A DNA stretch of 64,000 nucleotides from Acinetobacter sp. A2 (lineage in GTDB: Bacteria > Pseudomonadota > Gammaproteobacteria > Pseudomonadales > Moraxellaceae). The stretch is taken from assembly GCF_012371325.1 (NCBI RefSeq), contig NZ_JAAZQX010000013.1, positions 1 through 64,000 of the forward strand, given 5' to 3'. Below, piece by piece: positions 9,626-19,871 of this stretch. The position numbers were made by a program, and so were the translations under genes. The notes below the pieces were generated by a model. It had not been told where the DNA came from. It saw nothing but the letters and a program-made list of their open reading frames with translations, and made no database searches. Position 1 is the first letter of the stretch; every line of letters starts with the position of its first letter.

Positions 9626-10861
9626 TTATTGTGCAGCTTTTTCAGCTTCGATAGAAGCAATCGCTGCATCTACGCCTTCAATTGATTCAGCAGCTTTTTT
9701 GATGCGTGCAAGCGCATCTACAAGCACTTCGTCTGCAGTTGCATAAGAAATACGCATGAAACCGCCTAAACCGAACGCATCACCTGGAACAACAGCAACA
9801 CCAGTTTCTTCCAATAACCATGCAGAAAATTCTGTGCAAGATTTTAAGCCTTTTGCACGAATTAATGGTTTGATGTTTGCGTATGCATAGAATGCGCCAT
9901 CTGCAGGTAGGCAAGAAATACCTTTGATGTCATTCAAGCCATTTACCACAAGGTCGTGACGGCGTTTGAATGCTTCAACCATTGGCTCAAGTACGTCTTG
10001 TGGGCCATTCAACGCAGCTTCTGCAGCAACTTGTGAAATAGAAGTTGGGTTAGAAGTAGATTGTGATTGGATTTTTTTCATTGCACCAATCAATTTAGCA
10101 GGACCCGCTGCATAGCCGATACGCCAGCCAGTCATTGCATAGGCTTTAGACACACCGTTTAATACGATTGTGCGGTCATAAAGGTCTGGTGCAACAGTCG
10201 CAATGTTGTAGAACTCATCTTCCCAACGGATTGGCTCATACATATCGTCAGAAGCAATAAATACTTCAGGATATTTACGTAATACTGCAGCCAAAGCTTC
10301 TAATTCTGCTTTGGTATAGATCATACCTGTAGGGTTAGATGGGCTGTTCAACACCACTAAACGAGTTTTGTCTGTGATTGCTGCTTCTAATTGTTCAGGT
10401 GTGATTTTGAAACGTTGTTCTTCACCACATTTCACAATCACTGGCACGCCTTCAGCAATGATCACCATGTCTGGATAGCTTACCCAGAATGGAGCAGGGA
10501 TGATGACTTCATCACCTTTGTTTAACAAAGCTAAAGCCAAGTTAAAGAATGATTGTTTACCGCCACAAGACACCAAAATTTGGTTAGCTTGGTAGTCAAG
10601 ATTATTGTCACGTTTTAATTTTGCGATAATCGCTTTTTTAAGACCTGGCGTACCGTCAACAGCGGTATATTTTGTAAAACCGTTATTAATTGCGGCAATT
10701 GCAGCATCTTTGATGTGTTGTGGTGTATCGAAATCCGGCTCACCTGCACCTAAACCAATCACGTTATGACCCGCAGCTTTAAGTTCAGCAGCTTTGTTGG
10801 TTACAGCAAGTGTTGGGGACGGTTTGATGGCATTGACACGATCAGAGAGACGTACGTCCAC
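9626..10861 (-). CDS. aspC: Class I PLP aminotransferase, aspartate type
   Basis: Transfers the amino group between aspartate and 2-oxoglutarate, linking oxaloacetate to aspartate metabolism; I-gamma aspartate/prephenate aminotransferases look alike. The 411-aa sequence has the PLP pocket motif NSPSNPTG near residue 172. The Schiff-base lysine is K239 in NGVSKAYAMTGWRIGY, and an arginine-containing MRISYA near the C-terminus binds the substrate carboxylate. The C-terminus is alanine/glutamate rich. It is a single gene on the minus strand, diverging from the small gene at 11080. Confidence 0.88.
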   Translation of the reverse strand: MDVRLSDRVNAIKPSPTLAVTNKAAELKAAGHNVIGLGAGEPDFDTPQHIKDAAIAAINNGFTKYTAVDGTPGLKKAIIAKLKRDNNLDYQANQILVSCGGKQSFFNLALALLNKGDEVIIPAPFWVSYPDMVIIAEGVPVIVKCGEEQRFKITPEQLEAAITDKTRLVVLNSPSNPTGMIYTKAELEALAAVLRKYPEVFIASDDMYEPIRWEDEFYNIATVAPDLYDRTIVLNGVSKAYAMTGWRIGYAAGPAKLIGAMKKIQSQSTSNPTSISQVAAEAALNGPQDVLEPMVEAFKRRHDLVVNGLNDIKGISCLPADGAFYAYANIKPLIRAKGLKSCTEFSAWLLEETGVAVVPGDAFGLGGFMRISYATADEVLVDALARIKKAAESIEGVDAAIASIEAEKAAQ

Positions 10862-11079
10862 GGCATATTCCTTCTTATAGGGATAAAAAAATAAAAAGCA
10901 TATTATCTTAGCCTAAATTCGATGGCTACGTCGTTTAAAATTGCATCAAATTAATAAAAAATCACCAAATTAGACCAATTTCTTATAAAAACTGGCTCAA
11001 ATTGAAAGTGATGTGGAAGTTTCTCGCATCATGCGGCAAAAAACTTTAAAATAAGCCAAATTTTATTAGAGTGATGGTC

Positions 11080-11259
11080 ATGAGTAAGCAGCAGCCTACT
11101 TCAAAAAAACCATTGGTGAATCTCCCATTCCCAATGCCGAACAAAGCACAAGATAATGATGAAGCAGTGCATAATTCGGTGCGTCCTAAACCTGAGCAAT
11201 ATGCCGATAAAACGTGGCCACCACCACGTGGAACCCGTCGTTCTATGGGTAAGCGCTAA
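11080..11259 (+). CDS. Small conserved-looking protein, 59 aa
   Basis: A short basic and proline-rich protein beginning MSKQQPTSKKP and ending RGTRRSMGKR, with no membrane segment. The start at 11080 is the most likely; GTG 11071 and ATG 11074 are also in frame. Having its own terminator (11262-11290) supports a real gene. The C-terminal PPPRGTRRSMGKR motif looks like a nucleic-acid-binding tail, but no function can be claimed. Confidence 0.6.
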   Translation: MSKQQPTSKKPLVNLPFPMPNKAQDNDEAVHNSVRPKPEQYADKTWPPPRGTRRSMGKR

Positions 11260-11261
11260 AA

Positions 11262-11290
11262 AAATGCCACATTGTTGTGGCATTTTTTTA
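11262..11290. terminator. Bidirectional terminator
   Basis: AAATGCCACA (11262-11271) pairs with TGTGGCATTT (11276-11285), with T runs on both strands. It serves the small gene on the plus strand and the minus-strand gene that ends at 11317. Confidence 0.8.
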
Positions 11291-11316
11291 TGGTCTTAAA
11301 ATTTTAAATTATCAGA

Positions 11317-12141
11317 TTAACGTACATGTTTACGGGCTTTGTTGGCAGGCTTCGGTGGTGCAATTTCACGTACGCCATGCCAAACATCGCTAAAGTCTTG
11401 CTCATTGATATTATACAGCTCCAATAAGGCTAAAATGGCGGCACCAAATAGCATAGGCCCTTCAGAATTGCTCTGGAATTCAAATACCTTACCATTTAAG
11501 TTGTGCAAAATATCCTGAATTTCAAAGACCCGATCACGACCATTGCTGTCGGTTGGGTACATTTGTGTATTCAGTATAATTTTGGCTAAGGCTTTTTCAT
11601 TTTCACTCAAAGCCAAGACTTCAATTAATTCATCGGTGGCAGGGGTGAAAATCACAGAATCACGGTAAATGGTATGTAACAGTTTTTGTGTCAGTCTAGG
11701 TAGTGCTTTTTCAACAAAAGGACGAAATGACGCAGGGAAAATCACATTGTGCGCAATGCCTTTAAACATAGGAGCAATTTCTTCAACGGTATAACCTGCA
11801 ATACCACAGCCAATTGAAGTTAAAAAATACTTCATTTTAGGATGATTTTTGGCATAGGTTTTAAAGTCATCTACATAGTGCTGAATCTGTGAAAGGGGCA
11901 TTTGTTGTAAATGTTCATTCATGGTAGGAATGGCAAAACTTTGTCCTGCCCAACCGCGTCCCACACCATCTACTGCACCAAAAAATTCTTTGGCAGTTCG
12001 TGCTGCACCACCCGCATGTTGTCCTGCCATGTTACTGCCAAATACGAAAACAGTATCTTCAGGGAGGCTTTTGATAATTGATTCGTCGTGATATTGGTAA
12101 GTCATGAGTGTGCTTTTATGGTTGTCGTCCTGAAATTTCAT
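11317..12141 (-). CDS. Uncharacterised protein with a GSN-AG macro-like N-terminal domain
   Basis: A 274-aa protein when started at 12141, where AAAGG lies seven bases upstream; ATG 12105 is an alternative. About residues 20-150 match a widespread bacterial and phage family of unknown function with the pattern VFVFGSNMAGQHAGGAA, then AIPT, then TSIGCGIAGY and APMF. The glycine-rich strand-loop pattern recalls macro (ADP-ribose-binding) domains, but this is an inference. The C-terminal 130 residues (with GRDRVFEIQDIL) seem to be a second, unknown domain. It is a single gene on the minus strand next to uvrB. Confidence 0.65.
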   Translation of the reverse strand: MKFQDDNHKSTLMTYQYHDESIIKSLPEDTVFVFGSNMAGQHAGGAARTAKEFFGAVDGVGRGWAGQSFAIPTMNEHLQQMPLSQIQHYVDDFKTYAKNHPKMKYFLTSIGCGIAGYTVEEIAPMFKGIAHNVIFPASFRPFVEKALPRLTQKLLHTIYRDSVIFTPATDELIEVLALSENEKALAKIILNTQMYPTDSNGRDRVFEIQDILHNLNGKVFEFQSNSEGPMLFGAAILALLELYNINEQDFSDVWHGVREIAPPKPANKARKHVR

Positions 12142-12338
12142 GTTGCCTTTGAATAGCCTATGGGTCAAGCCTTAAAGCAGCGCTTAGCGCTAAATTAGTC
12201 GTAGCACATCTCAGAGCGGAAACAGCAATTGGAGCTTTGCATGCAGATGCGCAACATCCTACCTACATATTCGGCTGCCCCGACAGCAGGCAATTCTGCT
12301 AAAATGTCAGGTTCGCATCAAACAAAAGAGCTGCATTT

Positions 12339-14366
12339 GTGAGTGATAAGCAACCTTTCGATTTAGTCACCAACTATCAACCTGCGGGTGACCAACCACA
12401 AGCCATTGAAAAATTGGTTCAAGGGATAGAACAGGGCTATCACGATCAGCTATTACTGGGGGTGACTGGTTCAGGTAAGACCTATACCATGGCCAATGTG
12501 ATTGCCAGAACACAGCGTCCAACCATTGTGATGGCACATAACAAAACCTTGGCGGCGCAGTTGTATGGCGAATTTAAAGCATTTTTCCCGAACAATGCGG
12601 TTGAATATTTTGTCAGTTATTATGACTATTATCAGCCTGAAGCCTATGTGCCATCTTCAGATACTTTTATTGAAAAAGATTCCGCGATTAACGATCACAT
12701 TGACCAAATGCGACTCTCTGCGACACGTGCATTATTAGAACGTCGTGATGCGATTATTGTGGCGTCTGTTTCTGCTATTTATGGTTTGGGCGATCCGAAT
12801 GCCTATATGAGTATGTTACTGCATGTGGTGCAGGGAGATCGGGTGAATCGGGATGATTTGATTCGTCGTTTGGTCGAAATGCAATACACGCGCAATGAGC
12901 TGGAGTTTTTGCGTGGTACTTACCGTATTCGGGGTGAAATTTTAGATATTTTCCCAGCTGAATCTGATCAGCATGCTATTCGCATAGAATTGTTTGATGA
13001 TGAAGTTGATTCGATTCGCTGGTTTGATCCACTCACAGGCAAATTGGTACGCAAAGTACCACGGGTGACGATATATCCTAAAAGTCACTATGTAACGCCT
13101 AAAGATAATTTGGAACGCGCGATTGGTACCATTAAAGAAGAGTTGAAAGAGCGTTTGGTGTTTTTCCGTGAACACGACAAATTGCTGGAAGCGCAGCGTA
13201 TAGAACAGCGTACCCGTTATGATTTAGAGATGATGCAACAATTGGGTTATACCAATGGCATTGAAAACTATTCACGACATTTGTCTGGCCGTCCCGCAGG
13301 CGAAGCTCCACCAACTTTGTTTGATTATGTACCTGATGATGCTTTGCTAATTATTGATGAGTCACACGTGACTGTGCCGCAAATAGGCGCAATGTATAAA
13401 GGTGACCGCTCCCGTAAAGAAAACTTGGTGAATTATGGTTTCCGTTTGCCAAGTGCGTTGGACAACCGTCCCATGAAATTTGAAGAATGGGAGCGCATCG
13501 TGCCATCCACAATTTATGTGAGTGCCACACCTGCACAATATGAATTGGAAAAATCACAGCAAATTGTAGAGCAAGTGGTGCGTCCAACAGGGTTGATTGA
13601 CCCTGAAATAGAAATTCGTCCTGTGCTGACGCAAGTGGATGATGTGCTTTCAGAAATTAATATACGCAAAGAACTGAATGAGCGGGTGTTGGTCACGACT
13701 TTAACCAAACGCATGGCTGAAGATTTAACCTCATATTTAAAAGAATACGGTATTCAAGTGGCTTATTTACACTCAGATATTGATACCGTGGAGCGGGTTA
13801 AAATTATTCACGAATTGCGTACAGGTGTGCATGATGTACTGGTTGGCATTAACTTGTTGCGTGAAGGTCTGGATATGCCAGAAGTCTCTTTAGTGGCTAT
13901 TTTAGATGCCGATAAAGAAGGTTTTTTACGCTCGGAACGTTCATTGATTCAAACTATTGGACGTGCAGCACGTAACTTAAAAGGCAAAGCAATTTTATAT
14001 GCAGACCGCATTACGGACTCTATGCAAAAAGCCATAGATGAAACAGACCGTCGTCGTGCTAAACAGATTGAATTTAATACCTTACACGGTATTACACCTC
14101 GCAGTGCCGTGCGTCAGGTCATTAAAGAAATTGATACGGGCGAAGTGCTGAATGATGAACAGGTCGATGAAAAAATCAATGCACAAACCCGTGCTTTGAG
14201 TGCCGATGAACAGCATATTTTGGCCGATCCTAAACTGTATGCAAAACACATTGCTAAGCTTGAAAAAGAGATGCTAAAAGCCTCTAAAGAATTGCAATTT
14301 GAACAGGCGGCACGTTTAAGAGATGAAATTCTGCGTTTAAAAGCACAAATGCTGCAATCGGGCTAA
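12339..14366 (+). CDS. uvrB: UvrABC excision repair subunit B
   Basis: DNA-damage verification helicase of nucleotide excision repair. The 675-aa protein has Walker A GVTGSGKT at residues 41-48, the beta-hairpin [12 protein letters not shown] near residue 96, helicase motifs including DESH, and a C-terminal UVR motif ([14 protein letters not shown]) that contacts UvrC. The start is a GTG. Upstream (12142-12338) I see the inverted repeat AGCGCTTAGCGCT but no E. coli-type LexA box; Acinetobacter lacks LexA and uses UmuDAb-type control for part of its damage response. Confidence 0.97.
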   Translation: MSDKQPFDLVTNYQPAGDQPQAIEKLVQGIEQGYHDQLLLGVTGSGKTYTMANVIARTQRPTIVMAHNKTLAAQLYGEFKAFFPNNAVEYFVSYYDYYQPEAYVPSSDTFIEKDSAINDHIDQMRLSATRALLERRDAIIVASVSAIYGLGDPNAYMSMLLHVVQGDRVNRDDLIRRLVEMQYTRNELEFLRGTYRIRGEILDIFPAESDQHAIRIELFDDEVDSIRWFDPLTGKLVRKVPRVTIYPKSHYVTPKDNLERAIGTIKEELKERLVFFREHDKLLEAQRIEQRTRYDLEMMQQLGYTNGIENYSRHLSGRPAGEAPPTLFDYVPDDALLIIDESHVTVPQIGAMYKGDRSRKENLVNYGFRLPSALDNRPMKFEEWERIVPSTIYVSATPAQYELEKSQQIVEQVVRPTGLIDPEIEIRPVLTQVDDVLSEINIRKELNERVLVTTLTKRMAEDLTSYLKEYGIQVAYLHSDIDTVERVKIIHELRTGVHDVLVGINLLREGLDMPEVSLVAILDADKEGFLRSERSLIQTIGRAARNLKGKAILYADRITDSMQKAIDETDRRRAKQIEFNTLHGITPRSAVRQVIKEIDTGEVLNDEQVDEKINAQTRALSADEQHILADPKLYAKHIAKLEKEMLKASKELQFEQAARLRDEILRLKAQMLQSG

Positions 14367-14531
14367 ATCTTCAGCTTTACCTTATTATTGTAAATGCTTT
14401 ATGCGTCCAACTACGTGCATGTAAATTTGAGTTTCAATATTTACATATCCATACAGTAAATTGAAAAGCTTGCGGTTATTTTGAAGAAGATAAATGAAAT
14501 TGACTTTAAAATTAGAGCTTAGAGGTATTGT

Positions 14532-15140
14532 ATGACTGCTAAAAAACTCCCGTTTGCAGGTGCACGACTCGCCAAAATTGCCCTAGGTGGAGCGGTACTA
14601 ATAGGTTTAGGTGCAGCCACTTTGGCCTATTCCAAAACCAATGAGCCGATGAAAACGGTTGAAAAAGTTGAGTTAGATAAGTATTTGGGCGTTTGGTATG
14701 AAGTGGCGAGAAAACCTCTCTATTTTCAGAATAAATGTGCTTCCAATGTAACCGCAGCCTATACCTTAAATGAAAATGGCAATGTGCAGGTCGATAACCG
14801 TTGTACTGGAAAAGATGGCAAACAAATGCGCGCATTGGGTGAAGCTTTTGTGCAAAATGCGCCTTTTAACAGCAAACTTAAAGTCAGCTTTTTACCTGAA
14901 GTTGTACGCTGGTTACCTGTAGGACGCGGTGATTATTGGGTATTAAAACTTGATGAAGATTACCAAACGGTATTGGTAGGTGAGCCACGCCGTAAATATT
15001 TATGGGTACTGTCGCGCACCGCGCAGCCCGATCAGGCTGTGGTTACGGAATATCTGAATTATGCTAAATCATTGGGCTATGATTTGGGGGATGTGATTTA
15101 TACCCAACATACACCAAAGAAAAAGTCAGCTGAAGAATAA
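14532..15140 (+). CDS. Lipocalin family protein (Blc type)
   Basis: Probably a small envelope lipocalin binding fatty acids or lysophospholipids. The lipocalin signature YLGVWYEVARKP is at residues 51-62, and RYLWVLSRT-type third motif residues appear as KYLWVLSRTAQP near residue 157. The N-terminus has a hydrophobic segment (residues 12-33) but no lipobox cysteine, so it is membrane-anchored or secreted rather than a classical Blc lipoprotein. Cysteines in NKCASNV and NRCTGKD could form a disulfide. A terminator follows at 15226. Confidence 0.85.
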   Translation: MTAKKLPFAGARLAKIALGGAVLIGLGAATLAYSKTNEPMKTVEKVELDKYLGVWYEVARKPLYFQNKCASNVTAAYTLNENGNVQVDNRCTGKDGKQMRALGEAFVQNAPFNSKLKVSFLPEVVRWLPVGRGDYWVLKLDEDYQTVLVGEPRRKYLWVLSRTAQPDQAVVTEYLNYAKSLGYDLGDVIYTQHTPKKKSAEE

Positions 15141-15225
15141 AGTGAAATAGAAGAGCTAAGCCATAGCTAAAAGCATGATAACCTGCTCAGTTAAATAGCG
15201 AGCTTAATAATTTAAAGATGGATGG

Positions 15226-15252
15226 ACCACGCACAGACTGCGTGGTTTTTTA
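15226..15252 (+). terminator. Terminator after the lipocalin gene
   Basis: ACCACGCA (15226-15233) pairs with TGCGTGGT (15239-15246) and is followed by six T. Confidence 0.85.
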
Positions 15253-15401
15253 TGTGTGAAAAAAATCTTAGATTTGAACATGCAGTAAAATAATTCTATT
15301 AAAAATGTAGAAAAATGATGCACTTCTTTGCAAAATTTTAAGCAGTCAATATGCTGTCATTACAATATCGGTATAATGCACACTTGGGCAGGAGTGGGTA
15401 G

Positions 15402-16325
15402 ATGTATAAAGGCGTAGCATTATCGGTTTTGGCATCGGTCACTTTTGGACTGTTGTACTTTTATACCCAACTCTTAAAGCCTTTAGACAGCGAAGAAACG
15501 TTTGCGTGGCGTATGTTGGCAACCTTGCCATTCCTGACCGTATTTATGTGGTGGTCGGGAGATTTTAAGCATATTTTCGCTATTTTTTCACGCATTAAAC
15601 AACAACCACTTTTACTGTTGTGGTTGCTTGCCAGTTCTTTTTTATGCACCACGCAATTATGGCTATTTCTATGGGGACCTATTAACGGGCGAGGTCTACA
15701 AGTATCTCTCGGGTATTTCTTATTACCCTTGGTGATGGTCTTGGTCGGTTGCGTGCTCTATAAAGAAAAATTATCAACTTGGCAAATGGCAGCAGTTGCC
15801 TTGGCGGTGTTGGGTGTCAGTCACGAAATTTGGCGGATTGGCAGTGTGGCGTGGGAAACCTTATATGTCGCTTTTGCCTATCCTTTATATTTCTTTTTAC
15901 GTCGTGTCTTTCAAACCGATCACTTGGGTGGTTTTTGGTGGGATTTGCTGCTCGTGATTCCTATTTCGCTGTATTTGGCCTTTGTCTATAGTGACAGTTT
16001 GCAAGTCATTGCAAATTTTACCCATTTAATTTGGGCGGTATTGGGACTGGGTTTTTTAAGTGCATTAGGGCTGGGTAGTTATATTTTGGCCAGTCGTTAT
16101 TTGCCTTTTGTGATTTTTGGCTTATTGAGTTATTTAGAACCTGTGCTGTTGGCTTTTGCCTCAATGTTATTGGGTGAGCGAATAGAAGCAGGGGAATGGC
16201 TGACCTATATTCCAATTTGGTTGGCGGTGGCGTTGCTGGTAATGGAAGGTTGTTTGCATTTAAGAAAGCAAAAACAGAATCAGCAAGATTTACAGCAGAA
16301 GATAGAGCAGCAATCAGAGCGATAA
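15402..16325 (+). CDS. EamA/RarD-like permease
   Basis: A 307-aa DMT-superfamily inner-membrane protein with about ten membrane helices. The opening (KGVALSVLASVTFGLLYFYT), with an E-E-x-F-A-W-R pattern (DSEETFAWRML) after helix 1, resembles the RarD subfamily, in which this loop is conserved as EILAHRI. The C-terminus is Q/K-rich and cytoplasmic. The substrate is unknown. It stands alone, without a terminator that I can see. Confidence 0.8.
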   Translation: MYKGVALSVLASVTFGLLYFYTQLLKPLDSEETFAWRMLATLPFLTVFMWWSGDFKHIFAIFSRIKQQPLLLLWLLASSFLCTTQLWLFLWGPINGRGLQVSLGYFLLPLVMVLVGCVLYKEKLSTWQMAAVALAVLGVSHEIWRIGSVAWETLYVAFAYPLYFFLRRVFQTDHLGGFWWDLLLVIPISLYLAFVYSDSLQVIANFTHLIWAVLGLGFLSALGLGSYILASRYLPFVIFGLLSYLEPVLLAFASMLLGERIEAGEWLTYIPIWLAVALLVMEGCLHLRKQKQNQQDLQQKIEQQSER

Positions 16326-16673
16326 ATATCTTAAAAATCTATTGGCATACTTCTGTAGAAATACAAAGAAGATGGTTTAAAGGTTTGCCGATACATCTTA
16401 GTTTGAAAAAATGATCTTTTTTGAATTTAAGGTATAGAAAAAGCAGATGAAGCTTAAATATACCTGCCAAGTTTTTGGCCTGAAAAATTGAACATTGAAT
16501 GAAAAAAGTAAAATCACAAAAATAATTACAACTATTTTATGAATTTATAGTGAATATATAAGAAAATAGTCGGGTCAATGCCAGCTTTTGATTCAATCTT
16601 GACGACAATTCCATTACAATTATCGGGTTTTGAAATTCATGCCTAGATATACAATTAATTAGAGGACGTATCT
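16326..16673. other. Intergenic region upstream of gap
   Basis: A 348-base AT-rich stretch. It holds no credible gene. TTGACG and TACAAT elements near 16600-16640 are too close together to form a normal promoter, so no promoter is assigned. Confidence 0.5.
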
Positions 16674-18131
16674 GTGAGCAAAGAGACTATCATCGCCCTA
16701 CACGCAGAGCACCAAGGTCGCTGGAAAAACCGTGAAGAAATCGCGGAACGTATGATTGCTTTACTCGGTCAGTTGTACCGTGAAAAAAATATCATGGTTT
16801 CAGTATTTGGTCGTTCTTTAGTTAACCGTTCTGTGATCCAAATTTTGAAAGCACACCGTCGTACTCGTATGATGGATGTAGAACTTTCAGTTGTTCACAC
16901 ATTCCCAATTCTTGAAGCTTTAACCAAAGTAGAGAACATTGGTTCAGCAGAAGTTGACTTGGGTAAACTTGCTGTTGAATATAAAGAAAAAGGCGGCGAT
17001 GTAGATGCATTTGTTGCAGACGCTGTGAAATCTTTAGCAGGTAACCCAACAACAGTAGAAAGCAAAGATGTTGTTCTTTACGGTTTTGGTCGTATCGGTC
17101 GTATTCTTGCACGTTTAATCATTGGTCAATCAGGTCTTGGTCGTGGCTTAAACCTTAAAGCTATTGTGGTACGTAAATCATCTGACGGTGATTTAGAAAA
17201 ACGTGCATCTTTGCTACGTCGTGACTCTATTCACGGTCCGTTTGCAGGCACTATTTCTGTAGATGAAGAAAATGAAGCCATTATCGCAAATGGTAACTTC
17301 ATCAAAGTGATCTATGCATCTAACCCATCTGAAGTAGATTACACAGCTTACGGCATCAACAATGCTTTAGTCATTGACAACACAGGTAAATGGCGTGATG
17401 CAGAAGGTCTTGCTCAACACCTTCAATGCCCAGGTGCTGCACGCGTAATTTTAACTGCACCAGGTAAAGGCGACATGAAGAACGTGGTTTACGGCGTAAA
17501 CCAAGCTGACATTCTTGATGAAGATACCATTATTTCTGCAGCAAGCTGTACAACGAATGCAATCACACCAACTTTAAAAGTGTTGCATGACAAATACACT
17601 GTTGTGAATGGTCACGTTGAAACTGTGCACTCATTTACCAATGACCAAAACTTGATTGATAACTACCACAAGGCAGATCGTCGTGGTCGTGCGGCAACTT
17701 TGAACATGGTTATTACTGAAACTGGTGCAGCAAAAGCAGTTGCGAAAGCATTGCCTGCATTGCAAGGTAAATTAACAGGTAACTCTGTACGTGTTCCAAC
17801 GCCAAACGTATCACTTGCTATCTTGAACTTAACGCTTGAGAAAGAAGTAGATCGTGAAGAAGTGAACGAATATATTCGTCAAATTTCAATTCACTCTAAC
17901 CTTCAAGGTCAGATTGGTTATACCAACTCGACTGAAGTGGTTTCAAGCGACTTCATTGGTTCACGTACTGCGGGTGTATTTGACGCGCAAGCAACCATTA
18001 CTTCTGGCAACCGTTTAACTGCTTACGTTTGGTATGACAACGAAGTGGGTTATAGCTGTCAAGTATTACGTATCGCTGAGCAAATGGGCGGCGTAAGTTA
18101 TCCAAAAATTCCTGCTGAAACAAATGCATAA
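16674..18131 (+). CDS. gap: Glyceraldehyde-3-phosphate dehydrogenase, long form
   Basis: Oxidises glyceraldehyde 3-phosphate to 1,3-bisphosphoglycerate (or the reverse in gluconeogenesis). At 485 aa it is about 150 residues longer than classical GapA because of an N-terminal helical extension. The Rossmann motif YGFGRIGR is only at about residue 136. The catalytic cysteine is C292 in SAASCTTNAITP, and the end has NEVGYSCQV. Long forms like this are known in Acinetobacter. The start is GTG with GAGGA upstream. A strong terminator follows. Confidence 0.93.
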   Translation: MSKETIIALHAEHQGRWKNREEIAERMIALLGQLYREKNIMVSVFGRSLVNRSVIQILKAHRRTRMMDVELSVVHTFPILEALTKVENIGSAEVDLGKLAVEYKEKGGDVDAFVADAVKSLAGNPTTVESKDVVLYGFGRIGRILARLIIGQSGLGRGLNLKAIVVRKSSDGDLEKRASLLRRDSIHGPFAGTISVDEENEAIIANGNFIKVIYASNPSEVDYTAYGINNALVIDNTGKWRDAEGLAQHLQCPGAARVILTAPGKGDMKNVVYGVNQADILDEDTIISAASCTTNAITPTLKVLHDKYTVVNGHVETVHSFTNDQNLIDNYHKADRRGRAATLNMVITETGAAKAVAKALPALQGKLTGNSVRVPTPNVSLAILNLTLEKEVDREEVNEYIRQISIHSNLQGQIGYTNSTEVVSSDFIGSRTAGVFDAQATITSGNRLTAYVWYDNEVGYSCQVLRIAEQMGGVSYPKIPAETNA

Positions 18132-18150
18132 TTTGTAACATCAGAATTTG

Positions 18151-18180
18151 AAAAAGAGCCTTTTTAAGGCTCTTTTTTTA
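18151..18180 (+). terminator. Terminator after gap
   Basis: AAAGAGCC (18153-18160) pairs with GGCTCTTT (18168-18175) and continues into T. Confidence 0.85.
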
Positions 18181-18329
18181 TACATTTTTTCTATGCTTAA
18201 AGCGTATGATAGATATTTGAAGTTTTAGCAAAATAAGTTATTCTAAACTTACAAAAATAAAGTCTATGTTTAAAAGTAAGCTTGATTTTTAATTCAACTT
18301 TTAAGGTCAATCTACACAAGGATTAAGTT

Positions 18330-18683
18330 ATGCAATATGCCAGCAGTCATGTACTCGGACAAGTCCTTGCCAAAGATTGTCCATCTCGTATTTTGTTAGA
18401 ACACCTTGCCAATAAATGGTCGATGTTGGTGCTGCATTGTTTGAGTGAGGGTTTACATCGCTTTAGTGAGTTAAGACAGCGCATTGAAGGGGTGAGTGAA
18501 AAAATGTTGGCACAAACCCTGAAAATTTTAGAACAAGATGGTTTGATTTTACGCACTGTCTATCCAACCGTACCACCTAAAGTGGAGTATCAACTTACAT
18601 TTGAAGGTTCACAAATTGCAGAAAAAGTTAATCAGTTGATTGATTATTTAGAAAAAAATATCAATCAGACTCTGTCAGAATAA
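18330..18683 (+). CDS. HxlR-family transcriptional regulator
   Basis: A 117-aa winged-helix regulator. The HxlR pattern is clear: a cysteine near the N-terminus (KDCPSRILLEHLANKWSMLVL), then the recognition region RFSELRQRIEGVSEKMLAQTLKILEQDGLI, quoted here in part as FSELRQRIEGVSEKMLAQTL. HxlR proteins often sense reactive electrophiles or oxidants through that cysteine. The gene abuts the convergent MFS gene with no spacer, which suggests but does not prove that the transporter is its target. Confidence 0.9.
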   Translation: MQYASSHVLGQVLAKDCPSRILLEHLANKWSMLVLHCLSEGLHRFSELRQRIEGVSEKMLAQTLKILEQDGLILRTVYPTVPPKVEYQLTFEGSQIAEKVNQLIDYLEKNINQTLSE

Positions 18684-19871
18684 TTATCTTTCTTGCTGTC
18701 TAAAATCATAACGATCAATCAATAAAATACCTACGGCAAATATTAAAATACTCGCTACACAGCCCATCCAACCCCAGTGCTGCCATGCGTAGACCGCCGT
18801 CAGAGAACCAAGTGCTGCACCAGAAAAATAAATGGTCATATATACGGCATTAATACGTGAGCGTGCGGTGGCATCAATTCGATACACCAAGTTCTGATTC
18901 AGTACGTGAAATGCAGTGAGGCCAAAATAACTCATCAATACGCCCACTGCATAAGCCACAATATTCTGCTGCGCAAAAAAGAGTGGAATGCAAGAAAACA
19001 ACATCAAACTGATACAGAGCATAGCGACAAAATTTTCATGTCCTTTGCCTACCGTTTTACCTGACCAGCTCGAAGAAAAAATGCCTATTACACCCAATAA
19101 GCCAAAAAGCCCGATTTGAAAATCACTAAAATGATAAGGTGGATTGGCCAAGACAAAAGTCATGGAAGTGAAAACTAAAGATAAAATGGCAAAGCCTAAA
19201 GCACCTGCGCAGGCTCTGCGAATTAAATGTGGCTGGGTGGTGGCCAATTGTATTAGAGAACGATAAATAGCTACCACGGTCAAATTTTTATTGGCAGTTG
19301 TAGAAGGTAGCTTTTTCCACATCAGCCCTGCAAACAGTAGGGTGATTATGCCGCTACTTAAATAAACACCTTCCCAAGACCAAAAGGTCGAAACAAAACC
19401 AGCAAAGGTGCGCGATAAAATAATACCCATCACCAAACCACTCATCAGTTTACCTACAATGGCAGCACTCGATTCGGGTGGACTAATGCTTGATGCAAAA
19501 GGAATTAAAACCTGTGCGGAAATCGCACCAAATGTGGCACATACCGTAAAGAAATACAGCATGGTTAAATTGCTGCTAAAGGACAGTAAAATTTGTGAGA
19601 GTGCTGCAAAGACCATCAAACTCACAATCAATTTTCTTTTATTGAGTAAATCGCCCAAAGGCACAAGTAACATTAATCCTAAACCATAGCCGATTTGTGC
19701 AAGTACTACTGCAAAACCTGCTTGGCTGGTGCTGATGCCTAAACTTTTTTCAATTGAATAAATCAGCGGTTGGTTAAAATAAGCAGAGCCTGCACATAAA
19801 CCACATGCTGTTGCCATCAGTAAAATAAATTGAGGAGATAAAGCAGTTGTTGTGGTTGCAGAGTCAGACAT
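18684..19871 (-). CDS. MFS transporter
   Basis: A 395-aa major facilitator protein with about twelve membrane helices. The loop 2-3 motif appears as GDLLNKRKLIV near residue 73. It resembles the sugar-efflux/arabinose-polymer type of MFS exporters (GSAYFNQPLIYSIEKSLGIS near the N-terminus). It is convergent with the HxlR gene, with stop codons back to back, and diverges from obgE. The substrate is unknown. Confidence 0.85.
   Translation of the reverse strand: MSDSATTTTALSPQFILLMATACGLCAGSAYFNQPLIYSIEKSLGISTSQAGFAVVLAQIGYGLGLMLLVPLGDLLNKRKLIVSLMVFAALSQILLSFSSNLTMLYFFTVCATFGAISAQVLIPFASSISPPESSAAIVGKLMSGLVMGIILSRTFAGFVSTFWSWEGVYLSSGIITLLFAGLMWKKLPSTTANKNLTVVAIYRSLIQLATTQPHLIRRACAGALGFAILSLVFTSMTFVLANPPYHFSDFQIGLFGLLGVIGIFSSSWSGKTVGKGHENFVAMLCISLMLFSCIPLFFAQQNIVAYAVGVLMSYFGLTAFHVLNQNLVYRIDATARSRINAVYMTIYFSGAALGSLTAVYAWQHWGWMGCVASILIFAVGILLIDRYDFRQQER

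Noticed and set aside
12169-12338. LexA-type SOS box before uvrB
   Set aside because: No CTG-N10-CAG palindrome that fits; the AGCGCTTAGCGCT inverted repeat is short and unrelated to the known box.
12942-13714. Several minus-strand frames inside uvrB
   Set aside because: Overlapping antisense shadows of a strongly conserved gene.
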